From contig JAYMGJ010000548.1 in the NCBI GenBank assembly GCA_037178675.1, positions 1-36,227 on the forward strand: a DNA stretch of 36,227 bases, read 5' to 3'. Below are positions 19,165 to 30,485 of this stretch, piece after piece (the stretch's first letter is position 1; each line of letters begins with the position of its first letter). The notes below the pieces were generated by a model. It worked only from the letters and a program-made list of their open reading frames with translations. It ran no database searches and was not told the DNA's origin. The DNA comes from Scleroderma bovista. Taxonomy: Eukaryota; Basidiomycota; Agaricomycetes; Boletales; Sclerodermataceae. A program made the translations under genes and the position numbers.

Positions 19165-20571
19165 ATGGCTTTCTTCTATTACTACGACCCTCTTACGGCC
19201 AACTTTCATCACGATCCACCGCACTACACGAATACTACGAACGAAACGATCATGCCTTACGACAATGCCACCACCATTCAGCCACTCCCACAACCCGTGC
19301 CACCGAGCCCAATGGAGGTCGACATTTTAGGTGGTATCGACACATCGACACCTGGCGTCGCCTGGTGGCACAACACTGCTTCCAATCCATTCTACCCACC
19401 CATTCCTTATGTTGTTGAGCCAGGTGGGGACATGGCCGGTCATAATCAAAGTCAAGACAACCCCCCGTCGGAGATGGACGAACAATCGGATGGCGATCAA
19501 CAAGAACAAGACTCCTACCTCCCATCTCCAGCCCAGACCCCAGACCGTCACCAGGTCCTTCTCCCGAGGGTCAATATCTTTCCGTTCCTCAAGCCACCTC
19601 ATCAGGACTTCATCCAAGACATGATCGTTCGCGGTAGAGGCGACCAGGAAAAATACCCCGCGAACACTGTCAACGCCAACACCAGCGTCATTCCTGCTTC
19701 TTCTAACATTTCAGAAATAGAGGAGGCGTCTCGCAAATACTATGAAACGCTACCCATGACCTCACCCCTTCGCAAAGGCGGATCCGCCATCGCATACCAC
19801 TACCCCCTCAAGGACATCTGCTTTCTCCAAGAGAGGTTGTCCAGAGACTGGGCCAACGTCGTGCCACCGCCCATCCCGATCGTCATCCTCAAGCCAACCG
19901 ATTACATCGGCCCAAGGTGCATCCGTCAAGGCGAAAGCGGCTGGATCTTCGCCATTCCAAATCTGGATACCATCTGGTCCGCGGTCCTCGAGCGCGGCGT
20001 CGACATATGGTTCCGGCCAATGGCTCGCGAGCAAGTAGACGGCCGTAGCCAGCTGGTTTCGGTCGCCACGGAACCCCAGCAGGTAGGACAACTGACGTGT
20101 ACTCCCCATGAAATCGTCACGTCCAGGTTTGCCGTCAACGTGTTCAAGGAGGTCCCAAGATCGCCTGCACAAGCCCTCGAGAAGCCCACAGTAGAATACC
20201 TTGGTGCATTCTTGCTTCAACATGACAAGAACTTGAAGATGATGCAGTCGGTGTGGGACGGTTTCCCGGACATGGTCAAGGACTATCTGTACGACAAGGC
20301 ACCGCATTTGTTCGAAGGGCTCAGGCCATTCAACAAGGTTCCGCGGATCCCGTTTGTCAAGCTTTTGTACGTCAAGTTTGACAAGAACCTCGTTGGATGC
20401 GCCGATGGTGCCACCTCGCGCAAACAAGTGAGGAAGGGCTGGCAGAGGTTTGATCGTGAACGCTTGGAAGAACGCAAAAAGTTGGGCGAAGAGGACCCGG
20501 GCAACCTGGCTGACGTGGAAGACCACGAGTCGATTTCGGACGTGTCTGCTTTGGATTCCGATGGTATGTGA
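19165..20571 (+). CDS. Protein of unknown function, 468 residues
   Basis: One long exon starting MAFFYYYDPLTANFHHDPP. The first ~150 residues are low-complexity, rich in Pro, Thr, Asn, Asp and Gln, with an acidic part near SEMDEQSDGDQQEQD. From about residue 180 the protein looks folded, with FPFLKPPHQDFIQDMIVRGR, HYPLKDICFLQERLSRDWAN, GESGWIFAIPNLDTIWSAVL and EYLGAFLLQHDKNLKMMQSVW. The C-terminus is charged, with a basic RKQVRKGWQRFDRERLEERK stretch then an acidic tail. I recognise no domain, signal peptide or membrane segment. The frame also extends upstream to an ATG at 19033, but TATA and leader favour 19165. A GTATGT donor at 20564 could splice out the last codons and give a slightly different acidic end near 20615. 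It sits beside the conserved block and looks intact. Confidence 0.75.
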   Translation: MAFFYYYDPLTANFHHDPPHYTNTTNETIMPYDNATTIQPLPQPVPPSPMEVDILGGIDTSTPGVAWWHNTASNPFYPPIPYVVEPGGDMAGHNQSQDNPPSEMDEQSDGDQQEQDSYLPSPAQTPDRHQVLLPRVNIFPFLKPPHQDFIQDMIVRGRGDQEKYPANTVNANTSVIPASSNISEIEEASRKYYETLPMTSPLRKGGSAIAYHYPLKDICFLQERLSRDWANVVPPPIPIVILKPTDYIGPRCIRQGESGWIFAIPNLDTIWSAVLERGVDIWFRPMAREQVDGRSQLVSVATEPQQVGQLTCTPHEIVTSRFAVNVFKEVPRSPAQALEKPTVEYLGAFLLQHDKNLKMMQSVWDGFPDMVKDYLYDKAPHLFEGLRPFNKVPRIPFVKLLYVKFDKNLVGCADGATSRKQVRKGWQRFDRERLEERKKLGEEDPGNLADVEDHESISDVSALDSDGM

Positions 20572-21057
20572 TCCGTTCACTGATCTGTGCTGACGATTTT
20601 AGTTTGCAGAATGATCCCAATGTGCAATATAAGCATCCGACCTGTTCACGACCTTCATGACATATTGCCATCTGGCAAACGATTGTATAATTTTTTTTTT
20701 TCATGATTATTAGTATTCCACATACTTGCTACATCCACTGTATCGCTTCACTATCGCGCTCTTCATGATTTCCATCGATCCCTTTCCGTTCTTTCTACGT
20801 ACCGTTTGTAACTCTAAAATGCGCAATTAACCTGTCGACATGGGCTGTGTAATTCAAGTGGATTTCTCTTCATCAATCAATTTGGTTCGTTTGCGACGTA
20901 GCGGGAGTCGTGTCTAACAAAGAGCTCTAATGATGGGGGTAACCAACATCTAAATGCACGCAGTGCCGTTCTGTGGTGGCCAGGCCACCAAAGCTGACCG
21001 TCTGGTGTACGCCGAAGTAAAGTAAGAGGTCTGCATATCACGAAAGAAATAAAGAGA
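20572..21057. other. Intergenic stretch between convergent genes
   Basis: Contains a run of T near 20691-20701 and no protein-like frame. It holds the 3' ends of the plus-strand unknown gene and the minus-strand membrane protein. Confidence 0.6.
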
Positions 21058-22202
21058 TCAATTGGTTTTCATCTTGTCCACGGCACCTGCAGATACCCCA
21101 ACACCTCAGCAAGTATTCTAAGTGATAGAAAAGATCCCTTACCCTTGCTAAACGGCCCCACCCCAAACGTCTTCGCTGTCCGCGTAACAAACAGTCCCGT
21201 AAGGATCAATGCACACGCTGCACGAGCCGTCTCCGCGTCCAGCGGCTCCAGCTTCGCCTCAGCAGTATACCCGCCTCCTCTAGCAAGCCCCCCCAGCACG
21301 GCATGCACGTCCGCCCAAAACGGCTGAGCATGCGTCAGGGTAGCATATATCGCCGTGATCACCGGTGCACACCACAGGTCCGTCGTTGTCCAGCCATAAG
21401 GAAGCAGTTCAGGGGGTGTAGTGAGCGCGAGTGGTGTTGGGAGGAAGAAAGAAAAGAGGTTGGTGAAGAAGAATCCGCCGTTAGCGATGATCTGCGGTTC
21501 GTGTCGGGGTTATGGCGTGAGTGCAGACGAAGGGGAAACTTACGAATGAACCGAGGATGAGAGCCCATGGAGACTGTGAGAGCTCCGGAACAGGACTGCT
21601 TTGTACGGTCGGCGGGATGAGGGTGCATAGCAGGATCGCACGGGTGAACCCGTCCAGGAGGGACAGCGGAAGCTCGGTGGTGAATGTGGGCATCGAAATG
21701 GCTGACGCCGGGAGAGCCTCGACGAGTGCCTGGCCGAGGACGTAGAGGAGAGGAGTCGCTCCGGAGAAAACGAACGAAGGCGGAACGGAGATATACGGAC
21801 CTGGGTTCATACAACACAGTGGGTGGTACAGCAACGTCAGAGAGACTCGGTTGACCAAGAGAAAGACGTACAAATCATTGCTTCCCCGCCATACACCACC
21901 AGCAGCGTCGCAAGTGCATCGCGGACAAAGGAGCGCCCCTCGACTGGGGGGATATTAGGTCTTTCCACCAGAGTGACCACGCCATCCTTCTCCCCGTTCG
22001 CAGTAGTAGTACTAACAGACAGACTGCGTCGTGCGTGGACATCGTACTCCCGCCGCAGATTCTCCCTCATCTGTCGGAGAGCGAAGCAGAGCCTAATGAT
22101 AGCGACGAGGTCGATTGTGCTCGTGTTGAGGCCGAACCAGGTAAACGGTGCTACCGGGGCGAGGACATACTGGTAGGCTGCGACGATGGCGGCGACGACC
22201 AT
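21058..22202 (-). CDS. Multi-pass membrane protein of unknown function
   Basis: Four exons read in the minus direction: 22202-21872, 21800-21544, 21491-21143 and 21086-21058, with introns of 71, 52 and 56 bases, giving 321 residues. The start VVAAIVAAYQYVLAPVAPF is hydrophobic. Further hydrophobic segments include FVFSGATPLLYVLGQALVEA, LLDGFTRAILLCTLIPP, SPWALILGSFIIANGGFFF and AACALILTGLFVTRTAKTFG. The loop after segment two carries a charged stretch (ENLRREYDVHARRSL). No named family is recognised; it is probably an endomembrane protein. The last intron is inferred because it gives a normal 56-base intron and the end SKGAVDKMKTN; without it the frame ends at 21069. An in-frame ATG at 22247 would add 15 residues. 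Confidence 0.7.
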
Positions 22203-22380
22203 CTTGAGTGGAGGGGAGAGCAGCGAGAGACTCTCGGATGAGCGCACTCACCTGCACTCACGTGGGATTAACCGGAGAACAATAGGCGCTCGGCGCTGGA
22301 CACGGAGATGTCGGACCGAGTTCAATTCGCAAGATTGTTGTACAAGTTGAATACAGAAACAATGAACACTAAGACGTCTA

Positions 22381-23545
22381 CTAGAACTGCATTGGCGGCG
22401 GTGGAGGTACCATTCCACCCTGAGGCATACCTGGCCCTGGTGCAAACCCAGTCGGTGGCGGAGCGAACCCACTGGGAGGAAACATCCCCATGTTCGGAGG
22501 CGGTGGTGGTGGCGGCATTCCCATTGGCACACCGCCAGGTGTACCCATCACAGACATCGCAGGCTGGGGCTGAGGTGTAAACCCAGGCGGTGGAGGTGGC
22601 GCCGCCAGTGCACCCGCGAACTGACCCTGGTACGGACCCTGGAAGCCCGGAACTGGTGGCCGAGCACCAAACGCACCCATCGGTGCCGGCGGCGGTCGTG
22701 CATTGACGGGGAGCGCGTTGTTTTTGCGTGCTTGGGCGGCGAGGAGACGCTCGGCTGCAGTACCGTGTCGCTCGCCTTTGCCTTCTTTTTTGAATGCGTA
22801 TTGGACAGTGATGCGTTTGTTCATCAAGAACTGATTGTTCATAGCTTCAATGGCTGCATCTGAGGACTCGAAGTCGGTGTATGCGACAAATCCGTAACCT
22901 TTCGATGACCCCGATTGGGGGTCGCGCGCAATCTGAGAAGGTGCTATGGTCAGAAAAACAAATGGGCAGTTCTGGATCACACACCTTCGCTGTTGTGGCC
23001 ATTAGCCCGAATGCACTGAATGTATCATACAGGAGCCGTTCGTCCACGTTTTCGTCCAAATTGCCGACGAAAAGGTTTGCACCGACGTCCAGTTGTTTTT
23101 TGTCAGACGAAGCCTGCGACATAGAATCAACAAAGACAACCTACTTGCATTACCCCGAACGAAACGCACCTTGTTCACACGTATTGGTTTACCCCATAGC
23201 TTAATCTGGTTCATGATTTTGCATGCATATTCGGCATCCTCCTCTGTCAGGAACTCGCAAAAACCGTATCCTTGGTGCGTCATGGATACACGATCCTTTG
23301 GCAAGTGCACGTTTACTTGGAAACATTAAACATGAGTATTTGAGAATAGCTGGGAGTTGCATCGCGAACTCACCAACTGGACCAGCTTGTAGCATGAGCT
23401 CCCATACGAGTGCATCTGAGCACCGTTCATCTAGATTTCCCTGCAGTCCAAAACGAGTCATACAAGGATAAGTCTAGCAACATACATCCGTACTCACCAA
23501 ATACACGGTTGCCTCTTGGTTTCTGTCATCCTGTGGACGAGACAT
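22381..23545 (-). CDS. SF3B4: Splicing factor 3b subunit 4 (SAP49 / Hsh49)
   Basis: RNA-binding subunit of the SF3b complex in U2 snRNP, which contacts pre-mRNA upstream of the branch site during spliceosome assembly in the nucleus. Five exons in the minus direction: 23545-23498, 23440-23374, 23315-23170, 23113-22985 and 22932-22381, giving 313 residues. RRM1 has VYLGNL at 14-19 and GYGFCEF at 54-60; RRM2 has LFVGNL at 101-106 and KGYGFVAY at 141-148. [20 protein letters not shown] follows RRM2, and the C-terminal ~110 residues are a Pro/Gly/Met-rich tail as in the human protein. It is longer than yeast Hsh49 and shorter than human SF3B4. All five exons join in frame with standard sites. The gene is divergent from the senescence-domain gene, with 245 bases between start codons. 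Confidence 0.95.
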
Positions 23546-23790
23546 GGCAGAAGACGCTCAAAACGATTTCGGCCAAGTCGCCGTTGCGTGGCCACGTGAT
23601 CTGTGGCTGTGGATTCCTACGTCCGGCAGACGTCGATCACCGAGGACCGAGGTAGGCAGACGAGAATACAGCCCCGCTGCGGGCACAGTAGATCGGGCTT
23701 ACAGGCAGTGCAGGATTGGCACTTTAAGACATTCAGTAAGTGTTTTTTTTGGGTTCTTGCAGGTCGCACCACTGCGAGCACCCGAGAACC

Positions 23791-25364
23791 ATGTCCTTTG
23801 AGGCCTTCATCCTCCTCCTTCTTCCTGTCGCTACACTCAACATCAACCGTCAATCACACTCTGGTACTTTCGAGCTCAAATGTGTCAGTCTCACCATAGA
23901 GGGGGATAAAGATATGCAGGGGAACTACCCCCCCTCGCATCAAGAAATATATCTGGTTGTCCGTGTAGGTGGGCACGACACGCCTATCGACCCTTCCCGA
24001 CCGATCACGTTCTCGTACAATAATGCCGGAAGATCATATGTCTTTGGGACAGCGGACGGTGGCACCGGATGCCTGCTACTCCCTACTCCCGCTCCCTCTG
24101 AAGCGATGGTACTCGAGGACCAGAACACCCTCCACGGTATATTCGCACAGTATGCCGATCTCACGGAACCAGCTTCGTCGGTATCGCAGATGGGAAAAGT
24201 ACCAGACCAGACTGTGTCACATGAAGCCGCGAGAGGACGACTGGTCCTCGTAGACGATAATACAGGCGAGATAGTCGGAGAGCTCGATCACAAGTTACGG
24301 ATAAATGAAGATTCCTCACTGGGTACTCCAGGGGGAGAAGGTGCTCCTGTAGTCATCGAGATTGCGGACGATGACGCACAAGAAGTGTTTGCACGCGTGA
24401 TCCCCCCAGAAGAGCGGGACTGGATCACCAACTCGGCGTCACTTGTCAGGTATGTCCTTCTATCACACATAGATGGGTGTCTGAATACGGTGTTATGTAG
24501 CCGCGTCATTTCTGGAACGACAAAGCTTCTCCTGACCACGATCACCTCCGCGGCAGATTACTACATCACCCACAGCACGCCACACGCCCCAGTCGTCTAT
24601 GCAAATGGAGCACCGGCACCGGCACCTCCCCGTGCACTGATGTTCCTCACCTCCGAGAACGCACAAAAGGGACTCTCAACAGTCCATGCACTGAGTGTAC
24701 AAGCAGCCACAATCAGCTCCAAGACAGTCGGGCTCATCGACAGCATGATCAAGCGTGCCGTTCGGTGCAAGCAGAAAACTACGCTTGCACCGGTTCAATC
24801 AACTCCTCACCGCCTTTCGCCCCATCCTCCTTCATCGTCCGCGTCCGTGACCTCACTAAAACCTCCCCTCCCCCCTCGCACGCCATCACCGTCATCGAGT
24901 ACATTCAGCTACAGCAGCCATACTAAGCCACCTCTGCCGCCGCGGTCCAACTACTCTCGAACCCCATCGCCACAACCAGCCCCTATGCCAGCAACATCCG
25001 CCAGGGGCTCACCACCCTCACCGCTCAAGACACGCCACCGCTTGCTACTCTCGGCGGATCTGATACTGGAAACTATGGATTCATCCGTGCAGCGGATCGT
25101 TTCTGTGGGCGGGGATAATCTCGCGCGGGCTGTCGAACACAAGTGTGTCCTTCGTTCTTTGATGAATAAGGGTATGGTACTGATGTGAGGATTTTGTGGT
25201 ACAGATACGGCCCGGAAGCTGCACGTAGTGCTGGGTTTGTGGTCGGGACAGCAAAGAATATTGTTGCTGTGTATATTGACATGAGAGGTTTCGGAAGGCG
25301 GGCTATTATTAAGAGGGTGGGGAAGGAGTATGCCAAGGCGAGGTTGAGCAGTCGCTCGCAGTAA
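23791..25364 (+). CDS. Senescence / spartin-type domain protein
   Basis: Exons 23791-24449, 24501-25142 and 25205-25364 (introns of 51 and 62 bases) encode 486 residues. The N-terminal ~190 residues form a beta-rich region (TFELKCVSLTIEG, EIYLVVRVGG). The middle and C-terminal parts resemble the senescence domain of plant ERD7 and animal spartin: VISGTTKLLLTTITSAADYY, then MIKRAV, and after the second splice GPEAARSAGFVVGTAKNIVA. A Ser/Pro-rich linker with repeated PPLPPR motifs (about residues 340-400) could bind SH3 domains. Relatives associate with lipid droplets, mitochondria or endosomes; function here is not known. Both introns keep frame only when removed. The start is the ATG shortly before the conserved N-terminal region. 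Confidence 0.78.
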
Positions 25365-25887
25365 GTGGCGGATGTACCCTGCGCCTATTGGAGTAGTATG
25401 CAACGGTTGGAGCATTTTACAGTGCCCGTCCGTAAATGACTACCTTTCAGTTGTATTCTCTGGTTGGACTCTATACTATTTTGTTTCTTCCGATCTCCAC
25501 TCAAACTATGCGAAGACAAACCAACACCTTATGTAGAAGGAACCGAACGATAACTAAAAACGCGTCTGTCAAGCACAATGGTCATTGATTTCAGTAGTCA
25601 CGTGGGTAATCAAAAAGCAAAAAGAGCATCTTACATAAAGTCTACGCTTGGCCCTGAGGACTATGTAGATACATATAAACGCTGATTCAAAGAAGAAAAA
25701 AAACTTACATGATACGTTGAGAGCTCAGTTGCTTGCTGTGTTACGGGCCGCAGCCTCATAAACTCGGGGAAAAAACAGACGCCAATCAACCAAAGAGAAC
25801 AACCTAATTGTATCACCATATTTTCAACAATTCATTTAGAGGAGGTATGGATACCATCTACAGTTGGTGGTCACGGTCAAGATTGAC
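25365..25887. other. Intergenic; 5' flank of HET gene A
   Basis: No gene is seen. From about 25580 the sequence can be aligned with the flank of HET gene B (ATTTCAGTA, then GTGGGT or ATGGGT, then TCAA), and closer in all three HET copies share AACCAAAGAGAA-like sequence and a GAGGTATGGAT block 25-45 bases before the reading frame. Confidence 0.5.
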
Positions 25888-28870
25888 ATGCACTTGTGCA
25901 GCATGCGTTTGATCAACATAAAAGTGTTTCTTGAAAGGGAGGGATTGATTAGAGAGGGAAAGAGAGTTGACCGTCGAGCCAAAGTCCTCGAGTTCGGTGA
26001 TGACGAAGTAACAGATTACGCGATCTTATCCCATCGGTGGACCGAGCAAGAAGTGGATTATAACGAGGTAGTCGAGCTCGCGAAGATGGACAAGGAGGAG
26101 AGAACTGAAATTCGCCAGCGTGATGGCTATCAAAAGATCCTCCAGAGCTGCGAGCAGGCGAAGAAGGACGGGTACAAGTGGTTGTGGGTTGACACTTGCT
26201 GTATCGACAAGCGAAGCAGCGCAGAGCTATCAGAGGCTATCAATTCCATGTACCGGTGGTACGAAAACTCAAGGATATGTTATGCGTACCTCCACGACGT
26301 CCACGGTCCCTTTCCCATTGTGATGGATGATGGAAGGTATCCCGAGTCGAAGGGCTGGTCAGAGTGGTTCTCGCGTGGGTGGACACTGCAAGAGATGATA
26401 GCGCCGAATAATGTCCAGTTCTTCAACAGGGATTGGCATCCCATCGGTGACAAGAGGTCACTTTCACCTATCTTGGAAGAGATCACTCGAGTTCCACAGC
26501 ACATACTGAAGGAAGGACTTTCCTCAAACCGTCCGTGCGTTGCCCAAATCATGTCATGGGCTGCCAATCGGACGACGACTCGAGTGGAGGACAGGGCTTA
26601 TTCGTTGATGGGTCTGCTGGACGTGAATATGCCGATGTTGTATGGGGAGGGGAAGAAGGCCTTTCAACGTCTTCAGCTGGAAATCATTCGCACGTTGAAC
26701 GACCACAGCGTCTTTGCGTGGGGTTGCAACTCAAATGTGCGGACTGGCAGCATCCTTGCGGATGACCCGAGCTTCTTCGAGGATTGCGATAAGATCAAAC
26801 TCATGAATCGAGATGAATGCGTCGTTCATCTCAAACATGATATCCCAGAAGAAGAACTCCCACCGGTTGGGGATGATCGACTTAGCACATTCCCGATCAC
26901 GAACCGCGGCATCCAAATCTGGCTGTTCCTCCGTCCCCGTGTTGGCTCTGACTCAGTCTTCGAAGCCCTGCTGCCATGTCGCTCTCATCCATCGGACCCA
27001 CCATTGGCCATCGATTTGGTTTGTTGGGAATCCAATTACTATCGATACCCAAGGTCTCTACATCATGAAGGGGGGGCTCTAGAATTGCGTCACGTCTTTC
27101 TCGGATACCAAACGCCGCGTCGCAACTCATTCGAAATTGATGACAGTGCGATCACCGAGAATGGCTTCACCTGCAGTAATAGTGTCACAGGAAACGTGCT
27201 CACTTTGAACAGCACCGATCTTGACATCAAAATCTATTCCGAGGGTCAAGGGAATCGTTTCGCAGTGGGCTTTGGACACTGGTTCGGCCAGGACTGGATA
27301 CATGTCGATTGCGAGGAACCTGGCGCAATTCTTTTGATCCCCTATGACTTAATGCTGAAGAGAGCGCCAGAGTGTGCACAGTCCATGAATAAGGCACGCT
27401 CTGGAGCTGCAAGCTGTCGGGTCTGCATTATGGAAACCCCTCTCCCTCAATCAACCTGGATCCTGCAGACTTCTTGCGTCATATGGAACAGTTCAAGGAT
27501 GTGTGGAGTTAAGCTTGAATTATTTCAGGACCCCAGATTCAGTAATGTATCAGGTGAATGGACAGGCTTTGATGTTGATGTAAGTTCTTTTTTGTGCACC
27601 CACATTACTATCTCATTGAGATTGTCTTTGAAAATAGGGAACAGACGATCGTGACCGTGACTGGCGGGGTCTTATGATACCCCATTGTCCGAGTAAGCAG
27701 TATAGCTGCGAGTTACTTGTGGATGGGGTCTCCATGAAGTTCTCATACACACCCAATGATGTAAATGTGAGTACACATACCTTTCAAACACTGTTTGAGT
27801 CTGAGGAGAACAGCTGGGAGACTATGGTCACTTTACAGATTCCGAGGACTTCTGCTGCGAAGGAAACCTCTTTACTGACCTCAAGTCACTTTCTTTAAAG
27901 GCAAATATCACTCCAAGGTACCGCCAAATATCTGAAAGGGGTGAGCACCAGAGAGAGAGTGGCGTTGTGACGGCATGCCACTACCCTGATGGTTTCACCA
28001 AACTATACAAACCACTTGGCCTGTCGCTTCCAGGTAACAACGACTTGAAATCACTATTGGTTTCCCTCTCTACTCGACTCACCAACAGATATCTCATCAC
28101 TAGGGTCATACAGTGTCCCTCCGACCCATGCCAGCTTGGTTCAGGCATCAGAACACGTTGGTACAACATTGCAAAACCATTCGTTTGGCACCGAAATCAA
28201 GGCATTGGCCCTGTGGTGGGGAGAGCAGTGGGGTGAAACGCAGGGTTGCCAAGCCAGTGTTAATGGCATGGATGAGGTGGAGCTGCGAAGCGCCGTTTTT
28301 TCATCTGTTGTTCTATGGGTAGTGGATTTGGCTGTCCGTCTATGGATTCTTGCACGCATATTATATCCACTATATGCATACTACTCACAACATTCAACCA
28401 CTCTTTTTGTCGCCCATTTCACATTCACATATACCTCACGACTCAATCGACTGAGGTACAGAGATAATCTGACAGAATGATGCTGTATTCTCGACCCAGA
28501 ACAAAACTCGCTCGTTCACTTACCTACAAGACTCCACCAGAACAGCGGAGTTCTGAGTGTCGAGGCTCGGCCTTGCAGAGCGCTGTATGCTTGGCCGTGC
28601 AGTATTTGTGTGTGCGACCCTGTACGAAGAGTCACTAGTGGCCTATGGAAAATCGGGCTGTGTTGACGAGCGGAAGAGTAGCGTACAAATACGCACTGCG
28701 TCCATGTAGACAGACTGTAGGTATGGGATCGGGGTTGTCTGGACGGGGACGATGCAACAGGGCACGGAGTTATCTGCAATTCGCAAGAAATGCAGCATGT
28801 GAGGGTGGCTAGTGAAGCTGAGAGGACCTCAGATGTCGTCTATGTACTTTCGACTCGTTCCAACGCTCAC
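25570..28870 (+). repeat. Segmental duplication, unit A (HET gene plus flanks)
   Basis: This unit aligns by eye with 30890-34180 over its full length: 5' flank, all four exons and three introns of the HET gene, and about 400 bases beyond it. Close downstream matches include TTCTCGACCCAGAACAAAAC at 28489-28508 versus 33740-33759, GTGGCCTATGGAAA, and GCTGTGTTGACGAGCGG. Boundaries are approximate. Confidence 0.75.
25888..28480 (+). CDS. HET-domain protein A with C-terminal membrane segment
   Basis: Heterokaryon-incompatibility (HET) domain protein. In other fungi such proteins trigger cell death when incompatible or foreign signals are sensed; the trigger here is unknown. Exons 25888-27579, 27638-27766, 27814-28033 and 28089-28480 encode 810 residues. 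HET motifs are in order: YAILSHRW (44-51), WLWVDTCCIDK (98-108), RGWTLQE (163-169), then MSWAANRTTTRVEDRAYSLM (222-241) and LDVNMPMLYGEG (244-255). A long beta-rich middle region follows. The last exon encodes a strongly hydrophobic stretch (about 748-779, including SSVVLWVVDLAVRLW) and a short basic tail, so the protein is probably tail-anchored. Introns 2 and 3 and the exon 2 and 3 lengths are identical to gene B. The start could instead be the ATG at 25903. Confidence 0.85.
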
Positions 28871-29310
28871 GTACGTGGTGTCACAAAGATATCAGATGAG
28901 AAAGGTGATAGAAGGCTAGTTTTCCATAGTTTTCTAATCTGGTGGTTTGCCTTGGTTTGCGTTGTTCGATGAGGAGTTTGCACAATCGAGGATCGAGGTG
29001 GTGTTGCGTTGCAACTTGCAAGGCTTCGGCGCTTGAGTTCAATCATAATACTCAATTGTAGTGCTCTAACGATAATGTCTTTCCACCTCAACTATGCTTC
29101 AATAGAGCAATCCAGGTGCGCATGGTTCATGATCCAGGAAAACACCTACACTCATATTTTCCAGAGGGAAAACCTTCCCACCTCCGCCTGGGTTCTCTAC
29201 ACGGGCCACGTCCACTGTACGTCCACCCCCACAACTACATCTCACCAGCGATGTAGCAGGCCATTCTTTCATAGCAGACAAAACCATCTACGAAGCAAAC
29301 AGCTGAAGCC

Positions 29311-29720
29311 GCAGCGTCCTATGAAGCTTTGAAAGAAAAACGAGCATGGGACCTCGCCATACTCCAAGGCCCTGCCCCTGCAGGCGTTCATGCTCTACAT
29401 GTCTGGCGGAGGCGTACAGATATTCAGTATGGGCATCGTCTTCATGCTGCTCTTCACGCCGTTTAAGAACATTACTGGCATGAATACAGGTGCGCTGCCG
29501 TGTGTGTTCGTCTCTCCATCCTAATACCAGAATCATCGTCGGCGCAGCATTTGCTCCATTCGCACAACGTCATCTAGTGCCGCGTCCGAACTGAGCACAG
29601 AAGTTGGTATACGTGGCATGTAATGTACTCACGCTGTCGATTGGGTTACGGAAGTGCCAATCTATGAGTCTTCTTCCAACGAGCACTGCAGACTGGCTTG
29701 CATTCGAAACTAGAGGTCAG
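29311..29720 (+). pseudogene. EMC4: EMC4 (ER membrane complex subunit 4) relic
   Basis: Fragment of EMC4, a subunit of the ER membrane complex that inserts membrane proteins. The first piece reads ALKEKRAWDLAI, then a frame change near 29360-29375, then LQAFMLYMSGGGVQIFSMGI and TPFKNITGMNT. After an intron-like gap (about 29491-29548) it continues as AFAPFA, hits an in-frame TGA, and resumes with QKLVYVACNVLTLSIGLRKC and LLPTSTADWLAFETRG. The N-terminal part is missing. A kept intron means it arose by DNA duplication, not from mRNA. It cannot make a working subunit; the functional gene must be elsewhere. Confidence 0.82.
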
Positions 29721-29844
29721 GTAGGGCACAATACTGTTTATTTTCCTTGTCTCATGTGCTAATGAATGACGTCCATAGCCACCAGAAAACTGACTTTAGC
29801 TTGTCTCGCCAGAATTGTATTCATCATGTGCCCTGTTCAACGTA

Positions 29845-30125
29845 GGCACCGATGAATTCATTCTGACCAAACCTCTCTTGATCACTGATAACCGCCCATC
29901 CCTGTGCAAATCCGAGCTCGAATATTATGCCATGCTGTCCAAGACTTCTGTACACCACTTTAACGGCACGAATGCTGCCCGTGGTACGGCTGCTGATAAA
30001 CCTTTCCATGTTGGGTGAGTGTATATATGCATGCCTTTGTACTTTGTGGTGCTGGCTGACTGATTTCTGCATTGTGATGTCCATCACCAATGTAGGCGAC
30101 TCGGACTTGCTCTCGTCCACTGAGG
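29845..30125 (+). pseudogene. RPL30: Ribosomal protein L30 (eL30) relic
   Basis: A fragment reading LLITDNRPSL, KSELEYYAMLSKTSVHHFNG and then GTAADKPFHVG matches the middle of eL30, a component of the 60S subunit. A GTGAGT donor follows at 30014. After a decayed intron, VMSITNVGDSDLLSS matches the conserved end. The first third of the protein is missing or unrecognisable and the splice acceptor is not clear. It lies about 125 bases after the EMC4 relic on the same strand, so both may descend from one duplicated segment. Confidence 0.75.
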
Positions 30126-30233
30126 GGAAAATGCACGAATATTGCGATATGTGGGCTCAATACCACTATATGCATTACATGCCCTACATAACCGATTCTG
30201 GTGTAATGGCGTGCCACCCACTTTCGTAGTACT

Positions 30234-30485
30234 TCATATGCAATCGACGGTTCTCTTTGCAAGATTGATCCCTGCCGTGAATCTCATGCCAGAGCGTGAA
30301 TACTTCTTGTCCACATCGAGAGGGACACCGTAACCTCTGGCCATGGCAACAATAGAAGTCTGGATTTGTGGATCGTTGAAGGCTCGTATTGGCAAGAGAA
30401 TGCATGTTAGTTCAACATGGATGACTCCGTCGTGCCAAAGTCGTACGTATACCACTTCCCCTAGGCTTGACTCCCGCGAATACAC
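30234..30485 (-). other. Unidentified protein-like fragment
   Basis: A minus-strand frame of 83 residues contains EVVYVRLWHDGVIHVELTCI, LLPIRAFNDPQIQTSIVAMA and RGYGVPLDVDKKYS. Composition and pattern look like real coding sequence, but I do not recognise the family and no start or joining exon is visible. It sits in the same patch as the EMC4 and RPL30 relics, so it is probably another gene fragment. Confidence 0.35.

Noticed and set aside
19762..20580. 272-codon minus-strand open frame opposite the 468-residue protein
   Set aside because: The plus frame is longer, has a TATA box and leader, and has a natural start; the minus frame is probably a by-product of codon bias.
21359..21817. 152-codon minus frame overlapping exon 2 of the membrane protein
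   Set aside because: It is rich in Arg, Ser and His and out of frame with the hydrophobic exons that splice cleanly.
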